Below are positions 1-7,057 of a stretch of 7,736 nt of DNA, piece by piece (position 1 is the stretch's first letter; the number at the start of each line of letters is the position of its first letter). Source of the DNA: Acidobacteriota bacterium (GTDB lineage: Bacteria > Acidobacteriota > Thermoanaerobaculia > Multivoradales > JAHEKO01); the NCBI GenBank assembly GCA_027296385.1, contig JAPUJD010000124.1, forward strand, positions 1 through 7,736, read 5' to 3'. The notes below the pieces were generated by a model. It did no database searches. It was not told the DNA's origin and saw only the letters and a list, made by a program, of their open reading frames with translations. The translations under genes and the position numbers were made by a program.

Positions 1-656
1 CAGTCGGTGTAGTTGGAGCAGGCTCCAAAGCTCTCCTCCATCGCCTCGACCATGCGCTGGACTCTCTCGGCACGCTCTGGATTGCCCTGCGGCAGGATCG
101 CCAGCTGCGAGACCTTGGCGGCCGTGAAGAGCTGCCCCGCCCCATTGGGACACTGAGCCACGCAGGCGCCGCAGCCGATGCAGGCGGCGGCGTCCATCGC
201 CAGATCCGCTTCCGGCTTGCCGATGAGCGTGAGATTCGCGTCCTGGGCGCTGCCGGCGTTGATCGAGATGAAACCGCCAGCCTGGATCACGCGGTCTAAG
301 GGACTGCGATCGACGATCAGGTCCCTGAGCACAGGAAAGGCCGCCGAGCGCCACGGCTCGATCTCGATCCGGTCGCCGTCGTTGAAGCTGCGCATGTGGA
401 GCTGGCAGGTGGCGGTGGCTTCGTGCGGCCCGTGGGCGATGCCGTTGATCATCACGCCGCACGAGCCACAGATGCCCTCGCGGCAATCGTGATCGAAGGC
501 GATCGGCTCGTCACCCTGCCGGTCGAGGCGCTCGTTGAGGACGTCGAGCATCTCCAGGAACGACATCTCCGGCGACACGCCGTCGACCTCGTAACCGACG
601 AAACCGCCCTTGACCTCACGGTTCTTCTGGCGCCAGACGCGCAAGTGGAGTTTCAT
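1..656 (-). CDS. sdhB: Succinate dehydrogenase/fumarate reductase iron-sulfur subunit (partial, C-terminus missing)
   Basis: Carries electrons from the flavoprotein subunit through three iron-sulfur clusters to the cytochrome b subunit, on the inner face of the cytoplasmic membrane. 218 residues are visible; the frame is open at the left edge, so roughly the last tenth or more of the protein is missing. The N-terminal plant-type ferredoxin domain carries the [2Fe-2S] ligands in DCREGICGSC (C58, C63, C66) with C84 as the fourth. The C-terminal domain has CIGCGACVAQCP (C159, C162, C165, C169), and C213 lies at the point where the last clusters are completed. The ATG start overlaps the sdhA stop by one base (TAATG), and AGAGGAG lies nine bases upstream. 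The family call is firm. Whether the enzyme works as a dehydrogenase or a fumarate reductase in vivo cannot be told from sequence. Confidence 0.95.
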   Translation of the reverse strand, partial: MKLHLRVWRQKNREVKGGFVGYEVDGVSPEMSFLEMLDVLNERLDRQGDEPIAFDHDCREGICGSCGVMINGIAHGPHEATATCQLHMRSFNDGDRIEIEPWRSAAFPVLRDLIVDRSPLDRVIQAGGFISINAGSAQDANLTLIGKPEADLAMDAAACIGCGACVAQCPNGAGQLFTAAKVSQLAILPQGNPERAERVQRMVEAMEESFGACSNYTD

Positions 657-2572
657 TACTTGTAGCTCCTCTGACTGAAAGGCACATTCTCGAACTCGAG
701 CTCTTCCTTGTGCATCCGCGGCGTGGCGCCGGCGCCGGTGAACTCCCAGGCCGCGACGTAGGCGAACTCCTCGTCGTTGCGCATCGCCTCACCTTCCGCC
801 GTCTGGTGCTCGAGCCGCAAGTGGGCGCCGCACGACTCTTCGCGCTCGAGGGCGTCGCGGCACATGAGCTCGGCCAGCTCCATGAAGTCCGCCACACGGC
901 CCGCCTTCTCGAGCGACTGATTGAGCTCCTCGCCGCTGCCGGCGACCCGCACCTCGCGCCAGTAGCGCTCGCGCAGCTCCGGAATGCGCTCGAGAGCCTC
1001 GAGCAGGCCCTCGCGATGGCGCGACATACCGCACAGATCCCAACACAGCCGCCCGAGCTCGCGATGGAAGAAATCCACCGTTTGTGAGCCATTGACCGAC
1101 AGCAGCTTGTCGATGCGTCCGTACACTTCGGACTCGACCTGACGGAATGCTGCATGGTCGGTCGCCAGGGGCTCCTCGCCCATGTGTCGGGACAGGTAGT
1201 CGCCGATCGTGTACGGCAGCACGAAGTAGCCGTCGGCCAGGCCCTGCATCAGGGCGCTGGCGCCCAAGCGGTTCGCGCCGTGGTCGGAGAAATTGGCCTC
1301 CCCGATCACGTAGAGACCGGAAACGTTGCTCATCAGGTTGTAGTCGACCCACAGCCCGCCCATGCTGTAGTGCGGTGCCGGGTAGATCTTCATCGGCGTG
1401 CCGTAGGGGTCGTCGGCGGTGATGCGCTCGTACATCTCGAAGAGGTTGCCGTAGCGATCCGCGATGGCCTCGCGGCCCAGCCGGGAGATCGCGTCAGCGA
1501 AATCGAGGTACACCCCGCGCCCCTCGTGCGCTACTCCGTGGCCGGCGTCGCAGACCTCCTTGGCAGCGCGCGACGCGATGTCGCGCGGCACGAGGTTGCC
1601 GAAGGCGGGGTACCTGCGCTCGAGAAAGTAATCGCGCTCGCTCTCCGGGATATCGGCCGGCTTGCGGCCGTCGCCGGCCGTCTTCGGTACCCAGATGCGA
1701 CCGTCGTTGCGCAGCGATTCGCTCATCAGGGTGAGCTTCGACTGATAGTCGCCGTGCACCGGGATGCAGGTGGGGTGGATCTGCGTGTAGCAGGGATTGG
1801 CGAAGTAGGCGCCGCGCCGATGGGCGCGCCAGATCGCCGTCGTATTGCAGCCTTTGGCGTTGGTCGAGAGAAAGAACACATTGACGTAGCCGCCGGTTGC
1901 CAGCACGACTGCGTCCGCCGAGTACGAAGTGATTTCGCCGCTCACCATGTCCCGGGTGACGACGCCGCGAGCCCGGCCCTCGTCGACGACGAGGTCGAGC
2001 ATCTCGGTGCGAGGGAACATCTGCACCTTGCCGAGCCCGATCTGGCGCTCGAGCGCCTGGTAGGCCCCCAACAGGAGCTGCTGGCCGGTCTGGCCGCGGG
2101 CGTAGAAGGTGCGCGACACCTGGGCACCGCCGAAGGATCGGTTGTCGAGGTAGCCTCCGTACTCGCGGGCGAAGGGCACGCCCTGGGCGACACACTGATC
2201 GATGATGTTGACGCTGACGTCGGCGAGCCGGTAGACGTTGGCTTCACGCGAGCGGAAGTCTCCACCCTTGACGGTGTCGTAGAACAGCCGGAAGACGCTG
2301 TCGCCGTCGTTCTGATAGTTCTTCGCAGCATTGATGCCGCCCTGGGCCGCGATCGAGTGCGCCCGGCGAGGGCTGTCCTGGAAGCAGAAGCACTTGACGT
2401 TGTAACCCTGCTCCGCCAGGGTCGCCGACGCCGACCCACCGGCCAGGCCAGAGCCTATGACGATGATCTCGAACCGGCGCTTGTTGGCGGGGTTGACGAG
2501 CTTCAGCTCGAACTTGTGCTTCTCCCATTTCTGGGCAATCGGACCTGACGGTACTTTGGCGTCCAGTGTCAT
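656..2572 (-). CDS. sdhA: Succinate dehydrogenase/fumarate reductase flavoprotein subunit
   Basis: Catalytic FAD subunit that interconverts succinate and fumarate; 638 residues, normal length for the type B (Bacillus/Bacteroides-like) family. The dinucleotide-binding motif VIGSGLAGG is at 38-46. The motif AHSIAAQGGINAA contains H72, which by family knowledge carries the covalently bound FAD. Further active-site matches are SESLRNDG (S284, E285), PRDIASRA with the likely catalytic arginine R330, HYSMGG (H401) and GEANFSDHGANRLGASAL (424-441, including substrate-binding R435). The C-terminal helical and capping region (about 470-638) is complete. The ATG start overlaps the sdhC stop as ATGA and the stop overlaps the sdhB start, so the three subunits are likely translationally coupled. 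No key residue is missing. Long open frames on the opposite strand here are codon-bias shadows. Confidence 0.97.
   Translation of the reverse strand: MTLDAKVPSGPIAQKWEKHKFELKLVNPANKRRFEIIVIGSGLAGGSASATLAEQGYNVKCFCFQDSPRRAHSIAAQGGINAAKNYQNDGDSVFRLFYDTVKGGDFRSREANVYRLADVSVNIIDQCVAQGVPFAREYGGYLDNRSFGGAQVSRTFYARGQTGQQLLLGAYQALERQIGLGKVQMFPRTEMLDLVVDEGRARGVVTRDMVSGEITSYSADAVVLATGGYVNVFFLSTNAKGCNTTAIWRAHRRGAYFANPCYTQIHPTCIPVHGDYQSKLTLMSESLRNDGRIWVPKTAGDGRKPADIPESERDYFLERRYPAFGNLVPRDIASRAAKEVCDAGHGVAHEGRGVYLDFADAISRLGREAIADRYGNLFEMYERITADDPYGTPMKIYPAPHYSMGGLWVDYNLMSNVSGLYVIGEANFSDHGANRLGASALMQGLADGYFVLPYTIGDYLSRHMGEEPLATDHAAFRQVESEVYGRIDKLLSVNGSQTVDFFHRELGRLCWDLCGMSRHREGLLEALERIPELRERYWREVRVAGSGEELNQSLEKAGRVADFMELAELMCRDALEREESCGAHLRLEHQTAEGEAMRNDEEFAYVAAWEFTGAGATPRMHKEELEFENVPFSQRSYK
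666..672 (-). promoter_or_regulatory. Shine-Dalgarno site of sdhB
   Basis: On the minus strand this reads AGAGGAG and ends nine bases before the sdhB ATG. It lies inside the last codons of sdhA. It fixes the sdhB start and suggests ribosomes can load de novo as well as by coupling through the TAATG junction. Confidence 0.7.
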
Positions 2573-3249
2573 CGCTCACCCACCAGCCCGACCAGGACCG
2601 AGATCGGAAACGACACGTTGCCGATGAAGATCAGGGTCGCAAAGACCTTGGCGAAGGTGCGCCGCCAGGGATTGAGATTCGCCTGGCTCCAGCCGAGCGA
2701 CTGAAAAAGGCTCCAGAGGCCGTGGTAGAGGTGCAGTGCCAAGGCGGCCTGGGCCACGATGTAGAAGGCGCTGATCGGCCACACCCGGAAGCCGGCGACC
2801 ACATTGTGGTACACGTCGCCGGCCACGAAATCCGGGTGGGCCCAGGTGAAGCCCCAGGTGAAGTGAGCCAGGTGGTAGATCACGAACAAGAGGATCAAGA
2901 CGCCGCCCCAGCGCATCGTGCGCGAGGCGTAGGTGGCCCTGACGACCCTCCGTCCGGCGTAGTCGATCGGGCGCGCTCGCCGGTTGATCATCGTCAGCTG
3001 CCAGGCCGCCAGGATGTGGACGCCGACGGCCGCCAGGATCCCGACGCGGGCGATCCACAACAGCCCGCCGTGGGGCAAGAGCGGCGAGCCGACGTCGCGC
3101 AGCCACTCGGCGTAGTGGTTGATGCTCTCCGGCCCTAGATACAGCTTCAGGTTACCGATCATGTGGCCCAGCACGAACCCGAAGAGCATCAGGCCTGTCA
3201 CAGCCATCAGCACCTTCTTTCCCACAGCCGAGCGATAGAAAGTCAGCAA
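2569..3249 (-). CDS. sdhC: Succinate dehydrogenase cytochrome b subunit, type B (b558 family)
   Basis: Membrane anchor of the complex; 226 residues with five predicted transmembrane helices (about 12-34, 63-87, 115-135, 157-178, 201-222). In this family one protein binds two b haems and passes electrons to or from quinone. The histidines expected as haem ligands are present: H29 in helix 1, H78 in helix 2, H126 (or H129) in helix 3, and H173 (or H176) in helix 4. This matches the Bacillus subtilis SdhC arrangement, so no separate SdhD is needed. The start is TTG: no ATG or GTG lies between it and the in-frame TGA at 3306-3308. GGGGAG on the minus strand ends about 11 bases upstream, a slightly long spacing. 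First gene of the sdhCAB operon. Confidence 0.95.
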   Translation of the reverse strand: MLTFYRSAVGKKVLMAVTGLMLFGFVLGHMIGNLKLYLGPESINHYAEWLRDVGSPLLPHGGLLWIARVGILAAVGVHILAAWQLTMINRRARPIDYAGRRVVRATYASRTMRWGGVLILLFVIYHLAHFTWGFTWAHPDFVAGDVYHNVVAGFRVWPISAFYIVAQAALALHLYHGLWSLFQSLGWSQANLNPWRRTFAKVFATLIFIGNVSFPISVLVGLVGER

Positions 3250-3284
3250 GATGGTACTAGCTCCCCATTCCCGCCCTGCGAACC

Positions 3285-3305
3285 GATCGCAGTAGAGGTG
3301 CGATC
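3285..3305. promoter_or_regulatory. Perfect 7-bp dyad in the sdhC leader (operator candidate)
   Basis: GATCGCA and TGCGATC flank a seven-base spacer (GTAGAGG on the plus strand). The dyad sits about 36 bases upstream of the sdhC TTG and touches the candidate -10 box at 3303-3308, covering the predicted start of transcription. That is where a repressor site would act. It could also form a small hairpin in the mRNA leader. No known regulator motif is recognised. Confidence 0.4.
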
Positions 3306-3331
3306 ATAGTCTCTGGTCTACTGATCGGAAA
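3303..3331 (-). promoter_or_regulatory. Candidate sigma70-type promoter of sdhCAB
   Basis: On the minus strand TATGAT (3308-3303) resembles a -10 box. TTTCCG (3331-3326) lies 17 bases upstream and matches only three of six bases of the -35 consensus. It would give a leader of roughly 45-50 bases before the sdhC start and lies downstream of the terminator hairpin, which is the right order. The weak -35 box makes this tentative. Confidence 0.3.
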
Positions 3332-3344
3332 GCGACGGCCTACC

Positions 3345-3380
3345 AAGAAGAAGTGGGTCTCGGCGCTAACCGAGACCCAC
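3345..3380 (-). terminator. Rho-independent terminator-like hairpin downstream of pcnB
   Basis: A perfect 11-bp stem (GTGGGTCTCGG at 3353-3363 paired with 3370-3380) closes a six-base loop. On the minus strand it is followed by TTCTTCTT, a broken T tract. Its place between pcnB and sdhC, with the T-rich side towards sdhC, fits termination of the GH2-pcnB transcript before the sdh promoter. The interrupted T tract lowers certainty. An attenuator within a pcnB-sdh readthrough transcript is an alternative. Confidence 0.65.
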
Positions 3381-3391
3381 CATGGGGGGAA

Positions 3392-3408
3392 CGCCCGTTT
3401 CGCGGGCG
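3392..3408. repeat. Short GC-rich hairpin between pcnB and sdhC
   Basis: CGCCCG (3392-3397) and CGGGCG (3403-3408) form a perfect 6-bp stem with a five-base loop, CGAAA when read on the minus strand. It stands about 12 bases upstream of the terminator stem in the direction of pcnB transcription, so it may stabilise the 3' end of that mRNA. No T tract follows, so it is not a terminator by itself. The rest of the gap (3409-3506) shows nothing I can name. Confidence 0.35.
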
Positions 3409-3506
3409 AGGAACCCTGTTTCGGGCCAGTTCTGGCGTCTCTGAGAGTCCGTCGAACCGGTGTGACACTCAGTATCATACGATGCACCGAAAATATGGTG
3501 TGTGGC

Positions 3507-4799
3507 CTACTCCACACTCCTGCCGCGGCGCCGACGGTACCTAGGACGCCTAGGTCGTGACCGACGGGGAGGTTGAGCTCGCCGACTAGGGACCTCGCGA
3601 GCCACCCGCTGCCAGGCTTGGAACTCACTCTTGCCCTCGCCTGTGGCTTCGACCATGATCTCGAACAGGCCCAGGGCGTCCAGAAAGGAGGTCCGGCGCG
3701 CCAGCTGGATCCTCTCGTTGACGTTCCACCGCCGCTCGCCCAAGCTGTTGAAAGTCTCGAGGGCCAGGCCGGCCGCCTCGGCCTTGAACCTGGCCACCGT
3801 GTGGCGAGCAAAGAAAGGAGCGGTCACCTGCTCGGTCAACTCTCGCAGTCGCCAGCGCTGGATCCGGCGCCCGGTCTCCTCCTCCACCTGCCGTCGGCGC
3901 ATCAAAACCCCCGGTAGCAGCAACGCCGCCAGCAGCGTCGGATCGCTCAACTCGACCCTGCGCCGCACCAGCGTGTCGATGGCCGGGATAAGGCGCTCGA
4001 ACTCAGCCGCGCCATGGCGCCGCGCGGCGAGGATCAGGCTCGCCTCGGGCAGGACGATAGCCAGCAGCCCGAGGTCGTGCATCCATTGCATCGCGGGGCC
4101 CGCCGCGCCGCAACGCAGGAGTTGGATGATCTCTTCCGTGATCCGGGCAGGCGCCGCTTTCTCGATCTCGCGGGCCAGCTTCCCAATCGCCGCCTGGGAC
4201 TGCCGATCGATAGTGAAAGAGAGCCGCCCGGCCATCTCGCAGGCACGCATCATGCGCACGGGGTCCTCGCGGAAACGGACCTCGGGGTCGCCGATGGTAC
4301 GGATGACGCCGGCTGCCAAATCTTCTATCCCGCCCACGTAGTCGATGACCGAGAACTGCCCGATGTCGTAGAAGAGGGCATTGACCGTGAAGTCCCGGCG
4401 GAAGGCATCCTCCCGCGGCGTGCCGAAGACGTTGTCGGACGTGATCAGCAGCTCACCGGGCGCCGAAGCCTGCTCCTTCGGGTCCGGATCGCGCCGAAAG
4501 GTCGCGAGCTCGACGATGCCGTCGTGAAAGAAAACGTGCACGAGGCGGAACCGGCGGCCGATGATCCGCGAGTTGCGAAACAGGCGACGCACCTGGTTGG
4601 GCCGAGCGTCGGTCGCCACGTCGAAGTCCTTCGGCCGCCGGCCGAGCATGAGGTCGCGCACGCTGCCGCCGACCATGTAGCCCTTGAAGCCCGCCCGGTC
4701 GAGCCGGTAGAGAACCTTGAGGGCATTGGAATTGATGTTCTTGCGGGAGATCGGATGCTCGGAGCGATCGAGAACTCGTGGCTCGTTGGAATCCGTCAT
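3507..4799 (-). CDS. pcnB: Poly(A) polymerase PcnB / CCA-adding enzyme family
   Basis: Template-independent nucleotidyltransferase that adds 3' A tails to RNA (PcnB) or, in close relatives, CCA to tRNA; cytoplasmic. Numbered from the ATG at 4799 (430 residues): an N-terminal segment HPISRKNINSNALKVLYRL typical of PcnB, then the nucleotidyltransferase head VGGSVRDLMLG (about 43-53) and KDFDVAT (57-63) with the two metal-binding aspartates D58 and D60. Next come RRDFTVNALFYD (about 134-145), the RNA-binding neck with VGGIEDL and RFREDPVRMMRA, and a helical body. The last 25 or so residues are strongly Arg/Pro-rich, like the basic tails of PcnB proteins. This N-terminus and tail favour poly(A) polymerase over CCA enzyme. 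I choose the ATG at 4799 over the one at 4805 because it forms an ATGA overlap with the upstream GH2 stop and has GGA six bases upstream. Confidence 0.9.
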   Translation of the reverse strand: MTDSNEPRVLDRSEHPISRKNINSNALKVLYRLDRAGFKGYMVGGSVRDLMLGRRPKDFDVATDARPNQVRRLFRNSRIIGRRFRLVHVFFHDGIVELATFRRDPDPKEQASAPGELLITSDNVFGTPREDAFRRDFTVNALFYDIGQFSVIDYVGGIEDLAAGVIRTIGDPEVRFREDPVRMMRACEMAGRLSFTIDRQSQAAIGKLAREIEKAAPARITEEIIQLLRCGAAGPAMQWMHDLGLLAIVLPEASLILAARRHGAAEFERLIPAIDTLVRRRVELSDPTLLAALLLPGVLMRRRQVEEETGRRIQRWRLRELTEQVTAPFFARHTVARFKAEAAGLALETFNSLGERRWNVNERIQLARRTSFLDALGLFEIMVEATGEGKSEFQAWQRVAREVPSRRAQPPRRSRPRRPRYRRRRGRSVE

Positions 4800-6967
4800 C
4801 CCCATTCCGGCCGAGTATAGGGCTCCAGAGCTCCGGCCGCCTGGACCCTGGGCCGCAGGTTCTCCGGCAGCTCCACTCGGCCCGGGTCCAGGCCTGCCGC
4901 TCGAACCTCGACCACCGCCGCCCCCGGTCCGGTCCGCCGCGCGATGGCCCGGCCAGTGCCTTTGGCAACGACGACCTCGCCGCGGACATTGAAGCTGCTC
5001 AACTCCACCGGGCCCCTACCTTCGAGCCCCACGAGCCCATTCCAGGCAGTGACCGTTTCACCACAGTCGTCGACCGCCCGGAGGCGCAAGTCGTGCCAAC
5101 CGTCGCTCTCCTCGCCGACCGGTAGGGCTCGTGCCCGCAAGGCAGCGGCGGGCCCGAAGGGCCGCAGCTCGCAATGCACGTTACCTGCGGCGTGAAGCCC
5201 GACCGCGGACAACGCGACCGCAGCGAACGGCAATTCGAGCTCGCGGTGCAACCCGGCCGGGTCGAAGGTTATCTGGCGATCGCCTGCCACCACCGTCACG
5301 CGTGCACAGTTGGTGAAGAGGTCGAGGCGCACCGGAGCGCCCGGCTCCGTGTCGCCCCAGGGCCCGATCACCTCGACGAAGGGCTGCTCGTAGTAACGGG
5401 CCTTGAACAGGGACGCCGCGAGTTTCGGCTGACGCCAAGCGTCGAACTTGCCAGTGAAACGCACGTAGCGCCGCCGAAACATCGTCGGGTAGTCGTTGAA
5501 GGACCACAGGGCATGGCCAACGACATACTCCTTGTCGGCGAGCGCCACCCACAGATCCTTGATCGCCTTCACTTGAGCGCGCTCGGCCTCCAGAGCACCG
5601 CGCTCTGCCTGCTGGTTGCAGGCCTCGCTGATCACGACAGCGCCAGTGCGGCAATGCTCGCGGACCTCGTCCAAGACCTCCACCTCGTAGTTGCAGCCCC
5701 AGACATCCGGCATGCCGAGGGTTCGAGCGCGCCGCGCCCGGTAGAGGTGATTCTCGGCGTAGATCGACGGCCGCGAGGGATCGAGATCATGGATGATGTC
5801 GCTCAAGGCGACGAAGGCACGCCGGTGCTGGGATTCGTTGCCCATACCCCACAGCACGATCGACGGGTGGTTGCGATCGCGCCGAATCATCGACTCCATC
5901 TGGGTTCGCGCCCGGCGCAACCAGCGACCTCCGCGGACACTTTTCCACGAAGCGATCTCGGCGTAAATCATCAAGCCCTCTTCATCGCAGGCATCGAGGA
6001 ACTCACTGTGTTGGGGGTAGTGCGAGAGGCGGACGAAGTTACCCCCGAGCTGGCGAATCGTGCGGGCATCCTCGCGATGAAGCCACTGCGGCAGCGCGTT
6101 GCCGAGCCCGGGCAGACACTCGTGACGGTTGAAGCCCCTGAGCTCGCACGGCTCGCCGTTGAGGCTCAGGCCGGCGGAGGTGAAGTCCACCTGCCTCAGT
6201 CCGAAGCGCACGGTCACCGTATCGAGGAGCTCATCCCCCTGCCGCAGTTCCGCCCGAACGTGGTAGAGCCGCGGGGTCCGAGGACTCCACAGGACGGCCT
6301 GCGCCAGCCCACACCACGCCACGCCCGCAGCGGCCTCTCCTTCCCACTCTCCGACCGGCTGGCCGAGGTCGTCGCTCAGGATCCAGCGCGCCGACAGGCC
6401 CTGCCCCGCACCACCGCTGAGCGCAAAGCGAATCTCGACTCGGGGGTCCGTCGTCACCTCGTGAGTCAACACCTGAAGGCTCCGCTGATCGAAGCAGAGA
6501 GTGGAGCGCCACTCGAGCCAGAAGCGCCCCGCCAGGCCGCCGAAGAGCAGGAAGTCGGGATTGTCGGTCCCCGGCAAGACATAGTCCGGGCACTCGTTGG
6601 TGAGCTCGATCGCCAACTCGTTGGCGTCACTGTGCCGCAGCCACCTGCCGACAGGGCACTCGAAACCGAGGTACTGGCCGTCGAAGCGGCCGAGCCGCCG
6701 GCCGTTGAGTCGCAGGGTCGCCAAACCGTAGAAGCCCTCGCTGCACAGGAACCACTCCCCGTCTCCGGCAACTCGCTCCGGCGTCTCGAAGGCGTGCTCG
6801 TAGACTCCGGGACCGCGGTAGTACTCGACGTCGGGCTGAAAGGTGTCCGTCCTGTTCCAGCAGTGCGGCAGGTCGACGACGGACCAGGCCTCGGCGGCGG
6901 CCGAGGAGCGTGCTTTCCCCCGGCGGAAACGCCACCCTCGGTTCAGGCCATAGCGCAATCGTGTCAT
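4796..6967 (-). CDS. Glycoside hydrolase family 2 enzyme, probable beta-galactosidase
   Basis: Retaining exo-beta-glycosidase of 723 residues with no signal peptide, so likely cytoplasmic. Domains: jelly-roll sugar-binding (about 1-155, including DLPHCWN at 32-38), Ig-like (about 160-270), TIM barrel (about 272-530), then Ig-like C-terminal domains. The barrel opens with GEPCELRGFNRHE and contains NFVRLSHYPQH (310-320). WGMGNES carries the acid/base E378 and VISEACN the nucleophile E448; LWSFNDYP (487-494) closes the pocket. Both catalytic glutamates are present, so it should be active. The Asn-x-Lys-Gly element that binds the carboxylate in beta-glucuronidases is not seen near 500-515 (FTGKFDAWRQPK), and a galactokinase start lies divergently upstream, so beta-galactosidase is favoured; specificity is inference. 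The ATG lies three codons after an in-frame TGA (6976-6974), with no obvious Shine-Dalgarno site. Its 3' end overlaps pcnB by four bases. Confidence 0.9.
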   Translation of the reverse strand: MTRLRYGLNRGWRFRRGKARSSAAAEAWSVVDLPHCWNRTDTFQPDVEYYRGPGVYEHAFETPERVAGDGEWFLCSEGFYGLATLRLNGRRLGRFDGQYLGFECPVGRWLRHSDANELAIELTNECPDYVLPGTDNPDFLLFGGLAGRFWLEWRSTLCFDQRSLQVLTHEVTTDPRVEIRFALSGGAGQGLSARWILSDDLGQPVGEWEGEAAAGVAWCGLAQAVLWSPRTPRLYHVRAELRQGDELLDTVTVRFGLRQVDFTSAGLSLNGEPCELRGFNRHECLPGLGNALPQWLHREDARTIRQLGGNFVRLSHYPQHSEFLDACDEEGLMIYAEIASWKSVRGGRWLRRARTQMESMIRRDRNHPSIVLWGMGNESQHRRAFVALSDIIHDLDPSRPSIYAENHLYRARRARTLGMPDVWGCNYEVEVLDEVREHCRTGAVVISEACNQQAERGALEAERAQVKAIKDLWVALADKEYVVGHALWSFNDYPTMFRRRYVRFTGKFDAWRQPKLAASLFKARYYEQPFVEVIGPWGDTEPGAPVRLDLFTNCARVTVVAGDRQITFDPAGLHRELELPFAAVALSAVGLHAAGNVHCELRPFGPAAALRARALPVGEESDGWHDLRLRAVDDCGETVTAWNGLVGLEGRGPVELSSFNVRGEVVVAKGTGRAIARRTGPGAAVVEVRAAGLDPGRVELPENLRPRVQAAGALEPYTRPEWG

Positions 6968-7017
6968 TGCGAGTCAGTTGGGAAGACGGATCGGTCCGGG
7001 AGCTCCGGGGTGGCGAC

Positions 7018-7043
7018 GGTGCCGGCGATCGACGACCGGCACC
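7018..7043. promoter_or_regulatory. Perfect 8-bp dyad in the GH2-galactokinase divergent gap
   Basis: GGTGCCGG (7018-7025) and CCGGCACC (7036-7043) flank a ten-base spacer that itself contains CGATCG. It lies in the 90-base gap between the two divergent genes and ends two bases before the galactokinase Shine-Dalgarno site. It may be an operator serving both genes, or a leader hairpin placed to mask or space the ribosome site. No clear -10 or -35 boxes are visible in the gap. Confidence 0.45.
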
Positions 7044-7045
7044 CA

Positions 7046-7052
7046 GGGAGGA
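7046..7052 (+). promoter_or_regulatory. Shine-Dalgarno site of the galactokinase gene
   Basis: GGGAGGA, five bases before the ATG at 7058, is a near-consensus ribosome site. It marks 7058 as a genuine start within an otherwise much longer open frame that is antisense to the GH2 gene. Confidence 0.8.
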
Positions 7053-7057
7053 CAAGG

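Noticed and set aside
1154..2548. 464-codon plus-strand open frame opposite sdhA
   Set aside because: It lies entirely antisense to a gene with all flavoprotein motifs; its composition is a complement-frame artefact of GC-rich codon use and no family is recognisable.
3474..3479. A second TATGAT on the minus strand as an sdh promoter
   Set aside because: No -35-like hexamer lies at a suitable distance, and it is upstream of the terminator hairpin, just after the pcnB stop.
3250..3506. tRNA or structured small RNA in the gap
   Set aside because: Only simple hairpins are visible; there is no cloverleaf, T-loop sequence or known riboswitch core.
3353..3544. Small plus-strand open frame in the pcnB-sdhC gap
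   Set aside because: It contains the terminator hairpin, has no Shine-Dalgarno site and enters the pcnB 3' end antisense; nothing supports coding.
4803..4805. ATG at 4805 as the pcnB start
   Set aside because: It is in frame and two codons longer, but GGA abuts it too closely to act as a ribosome site. The ATG at 4799 forms the ATGA overlap with the GH2 stop and has better spacing.
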